Assembly: GCF_030580915.1 (NCBI RefSeq)
Contig: NZ_JAUQTA010000002.1
Coordinates: forward strand, 124,001-188,000
DNA length: 64,000 nucleotides
Source of the DNA: Nocardioides jiangxiensis
Lineage (GTDB): Bacteria > Actinomycetota > Actinomycetes > Propionibacteriales > Nocardioidaceae
Reading direction: 5' to 3'
Below the pieces are notes generated by a model. It was not told the origin of the DNA. It did not search any database and saw only the letters and a program-made list of their open reading frames with translations. Made by a program: the position numbers and the translations under genes. This document shows positions 53,998-61,796 of this stretch, one piece after another. Position 1 is the first letter of the stretch. Each line of letters begins with the position of its first letter.

Positions 53998-54879
53998 ATG
54001 CGCCCCCGTCTCGCGCCGTACCTTGCTGCGGCACTCGTCCTCCTCGCTGCCGGCTGCGCGCCGGGCGGCCCGGCCACGGCGCCGCCCCGCTCCGGTTCCA
54101 GTGCGCCTGCCTCGAGCCCGTGCGGCTCCCCGGCCCCCGCACGTCCGGGAGGAGGCACCTGGACGTGCGCGTTCGCGGACGACTTCGAGGGCGACCAGCT
54201 CGACTCGCGCCGCTGGCGTCCGCTGCTGACGCGCGACTCCGGGGTGGCCACTCCCGAGTGCCGGCTCGACCTCCCGGGCACGGTGGCCGTCGCCGGCGGC
54301 CTGCTGAGGCTGACGGCGCGCCGTCTCCCGCATCCGGTCCCGTGCCCCGTCGTCGGGCCGACGCGCTTTCTGGGTGGCGGTGTGAGCACACGAGGCCTGT
54401 TCTCCCAGACCTACGGACGATTCGAGATCCGGGCCCGGTTCCCGGGCGGGCCGGGAGCGGGCCTCCACAGTGCGCTGTGGCTCTGGCCGGAGCACAGCCT
54501 CCACGGCGCGAAGTCGGGCGAGATCGACATCGCCGAGTGGCGCTCGGCGCAGCCCTATCGGGTGGTCCCGACCCTGCACCTCGGTAGGGGATCCGCAGCC
54601 CGGTCCGCATCGAGCTGGCGCTGCTGGGTGCGGACGCCGGAACGCTTCCACACGTACGTCGCGGAGTGGGCGCCTCACCACGTCACGATCACCTACGACG
54701 GTCGCACCTGCCTCGACGTCCATCTCGACCGGTCGGCTGGCTCCCGGGCGCCGGATCCCTTCGACGAGCCGTACTTCCTCGTGCTGAACCAGGCAATCGG
54801 CGCAGGCGGGAACGCCCCGGGAGAAAAGGCCCGGCTTCCGGCCACGATGTACGTCGACTACGTCCACGTGTGGCGCTGA
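53998..54879 (+). CDS. GH16 family glycoside hydrolase, lipoprotein (copy 2)
   Basis: The 293-residue product starts with a lipoprotein signal (MRPRLAPYLAAAL, lipobox LAAGC, Cys at residue 19) and a Pro/Ser/Ala-rich linker, so it is probably anchored to the outer face of the membrane, unlike the other three copies. The GH16 motif is EIDIAE at 175-180 (Glu175, Glu180). The core is about as long as in copy 1. It follows copy 1 after 18 nt. Likely substrate is a beta-glucan, as for the other copies. Confidence 0.9.
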   Translation: MRPRLAPYLAAALVLLAAGCAPGGPATAPPRSGSSAPASSPCGSPAPARPGGGTWTCAFADDFEGDQLDSRRWRPLLTRDSGVATPECRLDLPGTVAVAGGLLRLTARRLPHPVPCPVVGPTRFLGGGVSTRGLFSQTYGRFEIRARFPGGPGAGLHSALWLWPEHSLHGAKSGEIDIAEWRSAQPYRVVPTLHLGRGSAARSASSWRCWVRTPERFHTYVAEWAPHHVTITYDGRTCLDVHLDRSAGSRAPDPFDEPYFLVLNQAIGAGGNAPGEKARLPATMYVDYVHVWR

Positions 54880-54960
54880 ACCAACGCCAACGAGCCGATT
54901 CGACGCGAACGAGTGCAGACTGATCCAGCCGTTGTGTGACGCAGGTAACGGCGCGGTCGG

Positions 54961-54976
54961 TGTGATCCGTGTCATC
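54961..54976 (+). promoter_or_regulatory. CRP-like half-palindrome upstream of GH16 gene 3
   Basis: TGTGA-TCCGTG-TCATC (54961-54976) matches TGTGA-N6-TCACA at 8 of 10 positions. It lies in a 214-nt gap before GH16 gene 3 (54880-55093), which holds no other signal I can support. Confidence 0.25.
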
Positions 54977-55093
54977 TTTCGCGGGCACACCCGTCTCTTG
55001 GGCATGGGGGAGGCGCGGGTCAAGGGTGACCGTCGCGTTTTTGTCTCGGGGCCAGCACGCATCTGCTCGTCACTCGACTCGTGGGGGTCACAC

Positions 55094-55975
55094 ATGTTCA
55101 CTCGCCTGCGCTCGCGCAGCATTCTCGCCGTGGCCGGCCTGACGGCCGCGACCGCGCTCGCCGTCGTCGGTCCGGGCGGCTCTGCCGACGCCGCCTGGGG
55201 GCCGTACTGCGGCAGCACCATCCGGAAGGCCGGGGGCGGCACCTGGAAGTGCACGTTCTCGGACGACTTCTCCGGGCGCTCGCTCGACACCACCAAGTGG
55301 TCTCCGCTGCTGACGTCCAACACCGGCGTCCAGACGCCGGACTGCCGCATCGACAACCCGGACACGCTGTCGGTCGGCGGGGGCTACATCTCGTTGTCCA
55401 CCGTCGACACCGGCTCCGACTTCGTCTGCCAGGGCCCGTCCTGGTCGACCGACTTCACCACGCACTACCAGAGCGGTGGCATCACCTCGCGCAACAGCTT
55501 CGCCCAGACCTATGGCCGGTACGAGTTCCGGGCCGCGTTCCCGGGCAGCACCAGCGCCGGCCTGCACAGTGCGCTGTGGCTGTGGCCCAAGGAGCTCGTG
55601 TACGGCGCCGACTCCGGCGAGCTCGACGTGGCGGAGTACTACACCGGCGCGCCCGGGCGAGTGGTCCCGACGGTCCACTACGACGACGGTGGGCTCGACC
55701 CGGACAAGACCGACTGGCACTGCTACGTGGCGAACCCGGGGGCGTTCCACACCTATGCGATGGAGTGGACCCCGACCTCGCTCACGTTCCTGTACGACGG
55801 ACAGACCTGCCTCGTCGACACCTGGCTGTCGGGCGCCCTGGCCAAGCCGGCGCCGTTCGACCAGGACTTCTTCATGATCCTGAACCAGTCGATCGGTGCG
55901 GGCTTCAACGCCCCGACGGAGGCGACGGAGTTCCCGGGCACCATGAAGGTCGACTACGTGCGCGTCTGGAAGTGA
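55094..55975 (+). CDS. Secreted GH16 family glycoside hydrolase (copy 3)
   Basis: The 293-residue product has a signal peptide (MFTRLRSRSILAVAGL, Ala-rich cleavage near residue 33) and one GH16 domain. The motif is ELDVAE at 176-181, followed by YYTGAPGR where the other copies have W-R-S. That loop lies beside the active site, so specificity may differ. Cys positions match copy 1 (PYCGSTIRKAGG, WKCTF, TPDCRIDN). The ATG at 55094 is set by the signal peptide; the Shine-Dalgarno sequence is weak. It ends at a hairpin. Confidence 0.9.
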   Translation: MFTRLRSRSILAVAGLTAATALAVVGPGGSADAAWGPYCGSTIRKAGGGTWKCTFSDDFSGRSLDTTKWSPLLTSNTGVQTPDCRIDNPDTLSVGGGYISLSTVDTGSDFVCQGPSWSTDFTTHYQSGGITSRNSFAQTYGRYEFRAAFPGSTSAGLHSALWLWPKELVYGADSGELDVAEYYTGAPGRVVPTVHYDDGGLDPDKTDWHCYVANPGAFHTYAMEWTPTSLTFLYDGQTCLVDTWLSGALAKPAPFDQDFFMILNQSIGAGFNAPTEATEFPGTMKVDYVRVWK

Positions 55976-55983
55976 CGGGTGTC

Positions 55984-56018
55984 ACCCGGGCGGACCGAAT
56001 CGTCTAGTCCGCCCGGGT
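55984..56018 (+). terminator. Hairpin after GH16 gene 3
   Basis: ACCCGGGCGGAC (55984-55995) pairs exactly with GTCCGCCCGGGT (56007-56018) around an 11-nt loop. No T-run follows. Confidence 0.65.
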
Positions 56019-56060
56019 CATTCCGCCCGCCTTCCGATGACGGGCGCTCTCCAGCCTGCC

Positions 56061-56071
56061 TACCGTCGGTA
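56061..56071. promoter_or_regulatory. -10-like box and palindrome before GH16 gene 4
   Basis: TACCGTCGGTA is a perfect palindrome around one T and begins with a possible -10 hexamer (TACCGT). The predicted leader to the ATG at 56121 is about 48 nt and contains AAGGGAGGGAAA as Shine-Dalgarno region. Confidence 0.3.
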
Positions 56072-56120
56072 GCGGGGCCGCAGCTCAGGGAGGGGCAGCG
56101 GCAAGGGAGGGAAAAACATC

Positions 56121-57020
56121 ATGTTCAATGCTGCGCGCCGGCGCTCGCTCGGGCGGGCCGCGGCCATCATCACCACGGTTGCCGCGGGTCTGGTCCCGCT
56201 TGCCGCCACGACCGCCCCGGCCCAGGCCCGGGGCTTCACCTACACCACGAGCCCGTACTGCGGGACGACCATCAAGAAGGCCACCGGGGGCTCGTGGAAG
56301 TGCTCGTTCTCCGACGACTTCAACGGGTCGGCGGTCGACGGCACGAAGTGGTCGCCGCTGCTCACCTCGAAGACCGGCGTCGCGACACCTGAGTGCCGGA
56401 TCGACTCGAAGGAGACCATCTCGGTCTCGAACGGCGCCGTGCACCTGACCACGCTGCGCAAGCCCGGCTACGTGTGCTCGACCATGGCCGGCACCTACAC
56501 GACGGACTTCGTCGGCGGCGGGATCCAGTCCAAGGGCAAGTTCAGCCAGACGGCCGGACGCTTCGAGGCCCGGATCCAGTTCCCCGGGAGCACGACGGCC
56601 GGCATCCACAGTGCCTGGTGGCTGTGGCCCGAGAAGCAGCTCTACGGCTCGCTCGGCGGGGAGCTGGACGTCGCCGAGTGGCGTTCGGGGCAGGCGGACC
56701 ACGTGCTCCCGGCCGTGCACTACGACGAGGGCGGCGTCCCGTCGACGTTCGCCAACCTGGACTGCGTCGTGTCCACGCCGGGCGCGTGGCACACCTACGC
56801 GCTGGAGTGGGTCGGCGGCACGATGACCTTCATCTACGACGGTGCGGTGGTCTTGACGAAGCAGATCCTCGATGGCGGCGGCCTCGTCGCGCCGGCGCCG
56901 TTCGACGAGCCGTTCTTCATGATCCTCAACAACGGCATCGGCGGCGGGCTCAACGTCCCGACCGACAGCACGGCGCTGCCGTCGACCATGAACGTCGACT
57001 ACGTGCGCGTCTGGAAGTGA
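56121..57020 (+). CDS. Secreted GH16 family glycoside hydrolase (copy 4)
   Basis: The 299-residue product has a signal peptide (RRSLGRAAAIITTVAAGL, cleavage after APAQA near residue 36) and one GH16 domain with motif ELDVAE at 181-186. It differs from the others at IHSAWWLWPEKQ (W for L) and in a shorter middle loop. The Cys pattern is conserved (PYCGTTIKKATG, WKCSF, TPECRI). GGGAGGG lies about 7-13 nt before the ATG. It is convergent with a methyltransferase gene 8 nt away. Confidence 0.9.
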   Translation: MFNAARRRSLGRAAAIITTVAAGLVPLAATTAPAQARGFTYTTSPYCGTTIKKATGGSWKCSFSDDFNGSAVDGTKWSPLLTSKTGVATPECRIDSKETISVSNGAVHLTTLRKPGYVCSTMAGTYTTDFVGGGIQSKGKFSQTAGRFEARIQFPGSTTAGIHSAWWLWPEKQLYGSLGGELDVAEWRSGQADHVLPAVHYDEGGVPSTFANLDCVVSTPGAWHTYALEWVGGTMTFIYDGAVVLTKQILDGGGLVAPAPFDEPFFMILNNGIGGGLNVPTDSTALPSTMNVDYVRVWK

Positions 57021-57028
57021 GCCGGGGC

Positions 57029-57595
57029 TCAGCGACGGGTGGCGATGATCGCGGCGGCATCGGCGGCGACCATCACCTCGACACTCGTGAAGCGCTCGTC
57101 GCTGAGCCAGCCCTCGCGGAGGGTGTCGACGCGGCCGTCCGACACGGGTGGCCAGCCCGCGCACGGCACGAAGTCGTCGAGGACGACGATGCCGCCGGGC
57201 TCGACGAGGTCCGCGACCGAGTCGACGTCGACCTCGGTGGGGGAGCCGGAGTCGAGGAAGAGCAGCGAGAAGGGGCCCTTGTCCCGCAGTGTCGACCAGT
57301 CCGCGGCGAGGACCTCGACCTGCGGGTCGTCGGCGAAGATCTCCTGCGCTGCACCCGCGAGACGCGCGTCGAGCTCGGCGCTCAGGATCATCGCCCCGGG
57401 GCGTACGCCGCTGCGCAGCCAGGCGGTGCCGACGCCGCAGCCCGTGCCGAACTCGGCGAGCACACCCGACCGCGTCGCGGCCAGGGCCGCCAGCAGGCGG
57501 CCCGTCTCGTTGCGGCAGAAGGAGACGTAGCCGGCGCGCCGGGAGACGTCGAACGCACGCGCGACGACCTCGGGCAGCTCCAGCGGGGCACTCAT
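57029..57595 (-). CDS. Class I SAM-dependent methyltransferase-like protein
   Basis: The 188-residue product has a Rossmann methyltransferase core: motif I VLAEFGTGCGVGTAWL (about 45-60), SAELDAR for motif II, VLAADW and FLDSGSPTEVDVDS for the later motifs, and GGIVVLDDFVP. It resembles COG4122-type O-methyltransferases, but the substrate is unknown and the usual metal ligands are not all obvious. It is monocistronic and divergent from the leuB leader region; convergent with GH16 copy 4. Confidence 0.85.
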   Translation of the reverse strand: MSAPLELPEVVARAFDVSRRAGYVSFCRNETGRLLAALAATRSGVLAEFGTGCGVGTAWLRSGVRPGAMILSAELDARLAGAAQEIFADDPQVEVLAADWSTLRDKGPFSLLFLDSGSPTEVDVDSVADLVEPGGIVVLDDFVPCAGWPPVSDGRVDTLREGWLSDERFTSVEVMVAADAAAIIATRR

Positions 57596-57666
57596 GTCAC
57601 GAGTCTTGTCGCGGGTGGGGCAGGTGAGACCTCGATCTCAGATCCTGAGCGACCTTCGAGAAATCC

Positions 57667-57696
57667 ATGACACACGCCCGTAACACGCCGTACGGT
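57667..57696 (+). promoter_or_regulatory. Promoter of the leuB leader region
   Basis: ATGACA (57667-57672) and TACGGT (57691-57696) are 18 nt apart. The expected start is near 57703, just before the leader-peptide ATG at 57706. Confidence 0.5.
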
Positions 57697-57705
57697 ATGT
57701 CCACC

Positions 57706-57750
57706 ATGTTCGGCGTGCTCGTACTCATCGACTGCCGCGGCGAGGCCTGA
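57706..57750 (+). CDS. Possible leuB leader peptide (MFGVLVLIDCRGEA)
   Basis: This 14-codon ORF carries V-L-V-L-I in a row and starts 9 nt after a TACGGT box, so it would have almost no 5' leader. It lies 266 nt upstream of leuB. A 5-bp hairpin (GGCCT/AGGCC) overlaps its stop. There is no T-run after it, so control could act by translation or by Rho instead of intrinsic termination. Confidence 0.4.
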   Translation: MFGVLVLIDCRGEA

Positions 57751-57834
57751 TACGGAAGGCCACCTCGTCGCGGTGTTCGGCGTTGCGGTCTTCCTTCTTC
57801 CTCACTCTCCACCCGCCACGTACGGAGCACGCTC

Positions 57835-57960
57835 ATGAACTACCGCATCACCTTCTGGGGTCCGGCCAACCACAACCCGGAGAACCCGACCTCGTTCGAG
57901 GCCGTCTCGCACGCGCTTGACCTGCGAGACACCGCGGGCTTCGCGCCCGAGGACAACTAG
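57835..57960 (+). CDS. Small ORF of 41 codons directly upstream of leuB
   Basis: The frame starts [20 protein letters not shown] and ends GFAPEDN. Nearly every codon ends in G or C, as in real genes of this window. GGAG lies 8 nt before the ATG. The stop is 11 nt before the leuB ATG. The product is polar, with no signal or membrane segment. I do not recognise it. It may be a small protein or a translated leader for leuB. Confidence 0.6.
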   Translation: MNYRITFWGPANHNPENPTSFEAVSHALDLRDTAGFAPEDN

Positions 57961-57971
57961 ATTTCGTTGAC

Positions 57972-59021
57972 ATGACCAGCATCAAGCTCGCCGTCATCCC
58001 CGGTGACGGCATCGGCCAGGAAGTCGTGCCCGAGGCACTCAAGGTCCTCGCGGCTGCCACCCCGGAGGGGGTGACCTTCGAGCAGACCCACTACGAGATC
58101 GGCGCGGAGCGCTACCTCGCCACCGGCGAGGTCCTGACCGACGAGGTGCTGGCCGACATCCGCACGAAGGACGCGATCCTCCTCGGCGCGGTCGGCGGCA
58201 AGCCCGGCGACCCGAACCTGCCCCCGGGCATCCTCGAGCGCGGCCTCCTCCTCAAGCTCCGCTTCGAGCTCGACCACTACGTCAACCTGCGTCCCTCGAA
58301 GCTCTTCCCCGGTGCCGCGTCCCCGCTCGCCAACCCCGGCGACATCGACTTCGTCGTCGTCCGCGAGGGCACCGAGGGTCCGTACACCGGCAACGGTGGC
58401 TCGATCCGCGTCGGCACCCCGCAGGAGGTCGCCACCGAGGTCAGCCTCAACACCGCGTTCGGCGTCGAGCGCGTCGTGCGTGACGCGTTCGCCCGCGCCC
58501 AGAAGCGCCGCAAGAAGCTGACGCTGGTCCACAAGACCAACGTCATCGTCAACGCGGGCAAGATCTGGACCCGCCTCGTGGCCGAGGTCGGCGCCGAGTA
58601 CCCCGACGTCACCGTCGACTACCAGCACGTCGACGCGATGATGATCCACCTGGTCGCGAACCCGTCGCAGTTCGACGTCATCGTCACCGACAACCTCTTC
58701 GGTGACATCGTCACCGACCTCGCTGCCGCCGTCACTGGTGGCATCGGCCTGGCTGCCTCCGGCAACGTCAACCCCGACCGCACCACGCCGTCGATGTTCG
58801 AGCCGGTCCACGGCTCGGCCCCCGACATCGCGGGCCAGCAGATCGCCGACCCCACGGCCGCGATCGGCTCCGTCGCGCTCATGCTCGACCACCTCGGCTA
58901 CCCCGAGGCGGCGGCGAAGATCGACGCAGCGATCGTCAAGGACCTCGAGAACCGACAGGGCCAGGGCCCGCGGAAGACCTCCGAGGTCGGCGACGCGATC
59001 GCGGCCCTCGTAGCCGGCTGA
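57972..59021 (+). CDS. leuB: 3-isopropylmalate dehydrogenase
   Basis: LeuB oxidises 3-isopropylmalate in leucine synthesis; with cimA nearby it may also serve methylmalate in the citramalate route. The 349-residue product has [14 protein letters not shown] at the N-terminus, the substrate Arg pair in [19 protein letters not shown], and metal Asp residues in the DAMMIHLV and [13 protein letters not shown] motifs. There is no good Shine-Dalgarno sequence. TAGATT lies 8 nt before the ATG and overlaps the stop of the 41-codon ORF, so leuB is either leaderless or coupled to that ORF. Confidence 0.97.
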   Translation: MTSIKLAVIPGDGIGQEVVPEALKVLAAATPEGVTFEQTHYEIGAERYLATGEVLTDEVLADIRTKDAILLGAVGGKPGDPNLPPGILERGLLLKLRFELDHYVNLRPSKLFPGAASPLANPGDIDFVVVREGTEGPYTGNGGSIRVGTPQEVATEVSLNTAFGVERVVRDAFARAQKRRKKLTLVHKTNVIVNAGKIWTRLVAEVGAEYPDVTVDYQHVDAMMIHLVANPSQFDVIVTDNLFGDIVTDLAAAVTGGIGLAASGNVNPDRTTPSMFEPVHGSAPDIAGQQIADPTAAIGSVALMLDHLGYPEAAAKIDAAIVKDLENRQGQGPRKTSEVGDAIAALVAG

Positions 59022-59044
59022 CAGCCCGCTCCCACGTCATCGGG

Positions 59045-59073
59045 GCGCCGGGCACGAACGACGTGCCCGGCGC
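59045..59073. terminator. Hairpin between leuB and ilvE
   Basis: GCGCCGGGCACG (59045-59056) pairs exactly with CGTGCCCGGCGC (59062-59073) around AACGA. A pyrimidine-rich run (TCTTCCCATTTCCCC) follows, so partial termination is likely. Confidence 0.65.
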
Positions 59074-59105
59074 TCTTCCCATTTCCCCAACGGAGGTTGG
59101 ATACC

Positions 59106-60197
59106 GTGAGCCCCATGCAGATCAGCACCACGCCGGCCCCGCAGCCGGTGGACGACGCCCGCCTTGCCGAGATCCTCGCGGACCCGGGCTTCGGCACCTA
59201 CTTCACCGACCACATGTTCACGGTCGAGTGGACGCCCGAGAAGGGCTGGCACGACGCGCGCATCACGCCGTACGGGCCGATCACCCTGGACCCGGCCACT
59301 GCCGTCCTGCACTACGCGCAGGAGACCTTCGAGGGCATGAAGGCCTACCGCCACGAGGACGGCTCCGTCTGGACCTTCCGCCCGGAGGCCAACGCGGCCC
59401 GCATGGCGAAGTCGAGCCGGCGCCTGGCGCTGCCCGAGCTGCCCATCGAGGACTTCGTCCAGGCGGTCGACGCGCTCGTCGCCGTCGACGAGCGCTGGGT
59501 GCCGACGTCGGAGGGGGAGAAGAGCCTGTACATCCGGCCCTTCATGTTCGCCTCGGAGAAGTTCCTCGGAGTCCGGCCCTCGCACCACGTCACCTTCATG
59601 GTCATCGCCTCGCCGGCGGGCTCCTACTTCAAGGGAGGCCTGAAGCCGGTCACCCTGTGGCTCACCACCGAGTACACCCGCGCGGGCCGCGGCGGCATGG
59701 GTGACGCGAAGACGGGCGGCAACTACGCCTCGTCCCTCGTCGCGCAGCAGGAGGCGTACGCCCAGGGCTGCGACCAGGTCGTCTTCCTCGACGCCCAGGA
59801 GGGCATGTACGTCGAGGAGCTCGGCGGCATGAACCTCTACTTCGTCTTCAAGGACGGCCGCGTCGTCACCCCGGCGACCAGCGGCACGATCCTCGAGGGC
59901 ATCACGCGCGCGTCGATCATCGAGCTGGCGAAGGGGCTGGGCCACACGGTCGAGGAGCGCAAGTTCTCCATCGACGAGTGGCGCGACGGCGTCGCGAACG
60001 GCGACATCGTCGAGATCTTCGCGTGCGGCACGGCCGCCGTCGTCACGCCGGTCGGCACGCTCAAGGAGGCCGGCCGCGAGACCCCGGCGCCGACCGCCGA
60101 GGCCGGTGAGCTCACCACCAGGATCCGCGAGGCCCTGGTCGACATCCAGTTCGGTCGCGCCGAGGACACGCACCACTGGATGCACAAGGTCCTCTGA
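59106..60197 (+). CDS. ilvE: Branched-chain amino acid aminotransferase
   Basis: IlvE carries out the last step of valine, leucine and isoleucine synthesis. The 363-residue product is a fold-type IV PLP enzyme with Lys202 (GDAKTGGNYASSL), the FEGMKAYR motif near residue 76 and the late EIFACGTAAVVTPVG. It resembles the actinobacterial BcaT type. GTG 59106 is chosen for GGAGG 9 nt upstream; ATG 59115 is the alternative. A Ser/Thr kinase gene begins one base after the stop. Confidence 0.96.
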   Translation: MSPMQISTTPAPQPVDDARLAEILADPGFGTYFTDHMFTVEWTPEKGWHDARITPYGPITLDPATAVLHYAQETFEGMKAYRHEDGSVWTFRPEANAARMAKSSRRLALPELPIEDFVQAVDALVAVDERWVPTSEGEKSLYIRPFMFASEKFLGVRPSHHVTFMVIASPAGSYFKGGLKPVTLWLTTEYTRAGRGGMGDAKTGGNYASSLVAQQEAYAQGCDQVVFLDAQEGMYVEELGGMNLYFVFKDGRVVTPATSGTILEGITRASIIELAKGLGHTVEERKFSIDEWRDGVANGDIVEIFACGTAAVVTPVGTLKEAGRETPAPTAEAGELTTRIREALVDIQFGRAEDTHHWMHKVL

Positions 60198-60198
60198 C

Positions 60199-61707
60199 GT
60201 GGAGGCAGTCCGCGTCGGGCGCTGGACCCTGGTTCGCCGGCTCGGTGAGGGCGGCATGGGGGTCGTCCACCTCGCGGAGGACGAGCGGGGCCGCCTCGCG
60301 GCGCTGAAGGTCCTGCGCCCGCACGTGGTCGGCGACGAGGAGGCGCGCGAGCGCCTCGAGCGTGAGGTCGCGACGCTGTCGCGGGTCGCCTCCCCGCTCG
60401 TCGCGGAGATCGTCGACTCCGACCCGTGGGGGCCCGTCCCGTACGTCGCCACCCGCTACATCGACGGGCCGTCACTCCACGACGAGATCACCGAGGCCGG
60501 GCCGTTCACCGGGCCGGACCTTCGCCGCTTCGCGATCTCGCTGGCCAAGGCGCTCCAGGCGGTGCACGGCGCGGGGGTCATGCATCGCGACGTGAAGCCG
60601 TCCAACGTCGTCCTCGACGGGATGACGCCGGTCCTCATCGACTTCGGCCTGGCGCGCCTGGGCGACGACACGAAGATCACGCGCACCGGCTTCCTGCTGG
60701 GCACGCCGGGCTACATGGCACCCGAGGTCATCGCGGGCGACGAGCCGGGGGCGCCGGCCGACGTGCACTCGTGGGCCGCGACCGTCGCCTTCGCCGGCAC
60801 CGGCCGGGCGCCGTACGGCTCGGGCAACGCCATGGCGGTGATGGATCGCGTCCGTCGGGGCGACCACGATCTCGACGGGCTCGACCCGTCGCTGCGGATC
60901 GCTGTGGAGGCGGCCCTCGACCCCGACCCGCTGCGCCGTCCGACGCTGACCGCCCTGGTCCGTGTGCTCGATGCGCGCAACGCGGCCCTGCTGCCGTCCG
61001 GCGTCCCGCCCCGCACCGTCGCCGCAGCCCCCGCGACGCGCGTCATGCCGGTGGACGAGCCGCCGCTCGTCATCGACGACGAGGACGACCGTCCGCTCTG
61101 GTCCGAGGCGCCCGCCGGACGGCGCGTGCCCGTGGGGGAGCGGCTGCGTCGCTGGACGCTCGGTCTCGGCCTCCTGCTGCTCGTCGCCGCGGGTGTCGCC
61201 GCCGCCCCGATCCAGGTGCTCGCCGCCCTCGCGCTGGTGGTCGCCGTCCTGCGTTGGGGAGCCGTGACCGCCGACGGGCACCGCTCGCGTCGCGACGCCC
61301 GCGGCCGCCGCTGGTACGACGTCCCGCTGGCGTTCCTCAAGTCGCCCGTGGACCTGCTGGTCTCGCTCCCGGTGACCGTTCTGCTCTGGAGCGCGGCCGG
61401 TGTCGTCGGAGCCGTCGCCGTGCTGGCTGCGGCTCTCGCCGGCGCGCCGCGCCTGCAGTGGTCGGCCTGGGCGGGCCTCGGCGTCGGCTTCGGCCTGCTG
61501 CTCGGCCCGGGCTCCGCCCGGCTGCGGCGCCCCGTCCGGGGGATGCTCGCGCCCCTAGCCCGCACGGGCGGGGGCTGGCTGCTGACCGCTGCCGCGTTCG
61601 TCGCGCTGGGCGGCGCGCTGGCCTGGTCGGTCTGGGCGCACGGTGTCCAGTGGGCGCCGCTGCACGAGGCTCCCTGGGACCTCGACTGGCGCAGCCGGCT
61701 GCCCTGA
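60199..61707 (+). CDS. Ser/Thr protein kinase with C-terminal membrane module
   Basis: The 502-residue product has a Hanks-type kinase domain (about 7-255): P-loop GEGGMGVV, Lys37, catalytic HRD with Asp131, DFG with Asp148, and TPGYMAPE. The juxtamembrane part (about 265-320) is acidic. The C-terminus has about five membrane helices (330-480) with a basic cytoplasmic loop, not the usual single helix with PASTA repeats. Its GTG starts one base after the ilvE stop, so it is cotranscribed with a biosynthetic gene. Targets and signal are unknown. Confidence 0.92.
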   Translation: MEAVRVGRWTLVRRLGEGGMGVVHLAEDERGRLAALKVLRPHVVGDEEARERLEREVATLSRVASPLVAEIVDSDPWGPVPYVATRYIDGPSLHDEITEAGPFTGPDLRRFAISLAKALQAVHGAGVMHRDVKPSNVVLDGMTPVLIDFGLARLGDDTKITRTGFLLGTPGYMAPEVIAGDEPGAPADVHSWAATVAFAGTGRAPYGSGNAMAVMDRVRRGDHDLDGLDPSLRIAVEAALDPDPLRRPTLTALVRVLDARNAALLPSGVPPRTVAAAPATRVMPVDEPPLVIDDEDDRPLWSEAPAGRRVPVGERLRRWTLGLGLLLLVAAGVAAAPIQVLAALALVVAVLRWGAVTADGHRSRRDARGRRWYDVPLAFLKSPVDLLVSLPVTVLLWSAAGVVGAVAVLAAALAGAPRLQWSAWAGLGVGFGLLLGPGSARLRRPVRGMLAPLARTGGGWLLTAAAFVALGGALAWSVWAHGVQWAPLHEAPWDLDWRSRLP

Positions 61708-61734
61708 CAGCTGAGGGTCCGACGGCCCGGCCCA

Positions 61735-61781
61735 CGACGTCATACGGCGCGCACCCCCGGGGTGCGCGCCGTACGACGTCG
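61735..61781. terminator. Very long inverted repeat between kinase and MerR genes
   Basis: Arms 61735-61757 and 61759-61781 pair over 22 of 23 positions, with one A-C mismatch and a single central C. The inner 15 pairs (TACGGCGCGCACCCC and its complement) are exact. It separates two convergent genes and should stop transcription from both sides. Confidence 0.75.
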
Positions 61782-61796
61782 AGGACGCTGCGTGGG

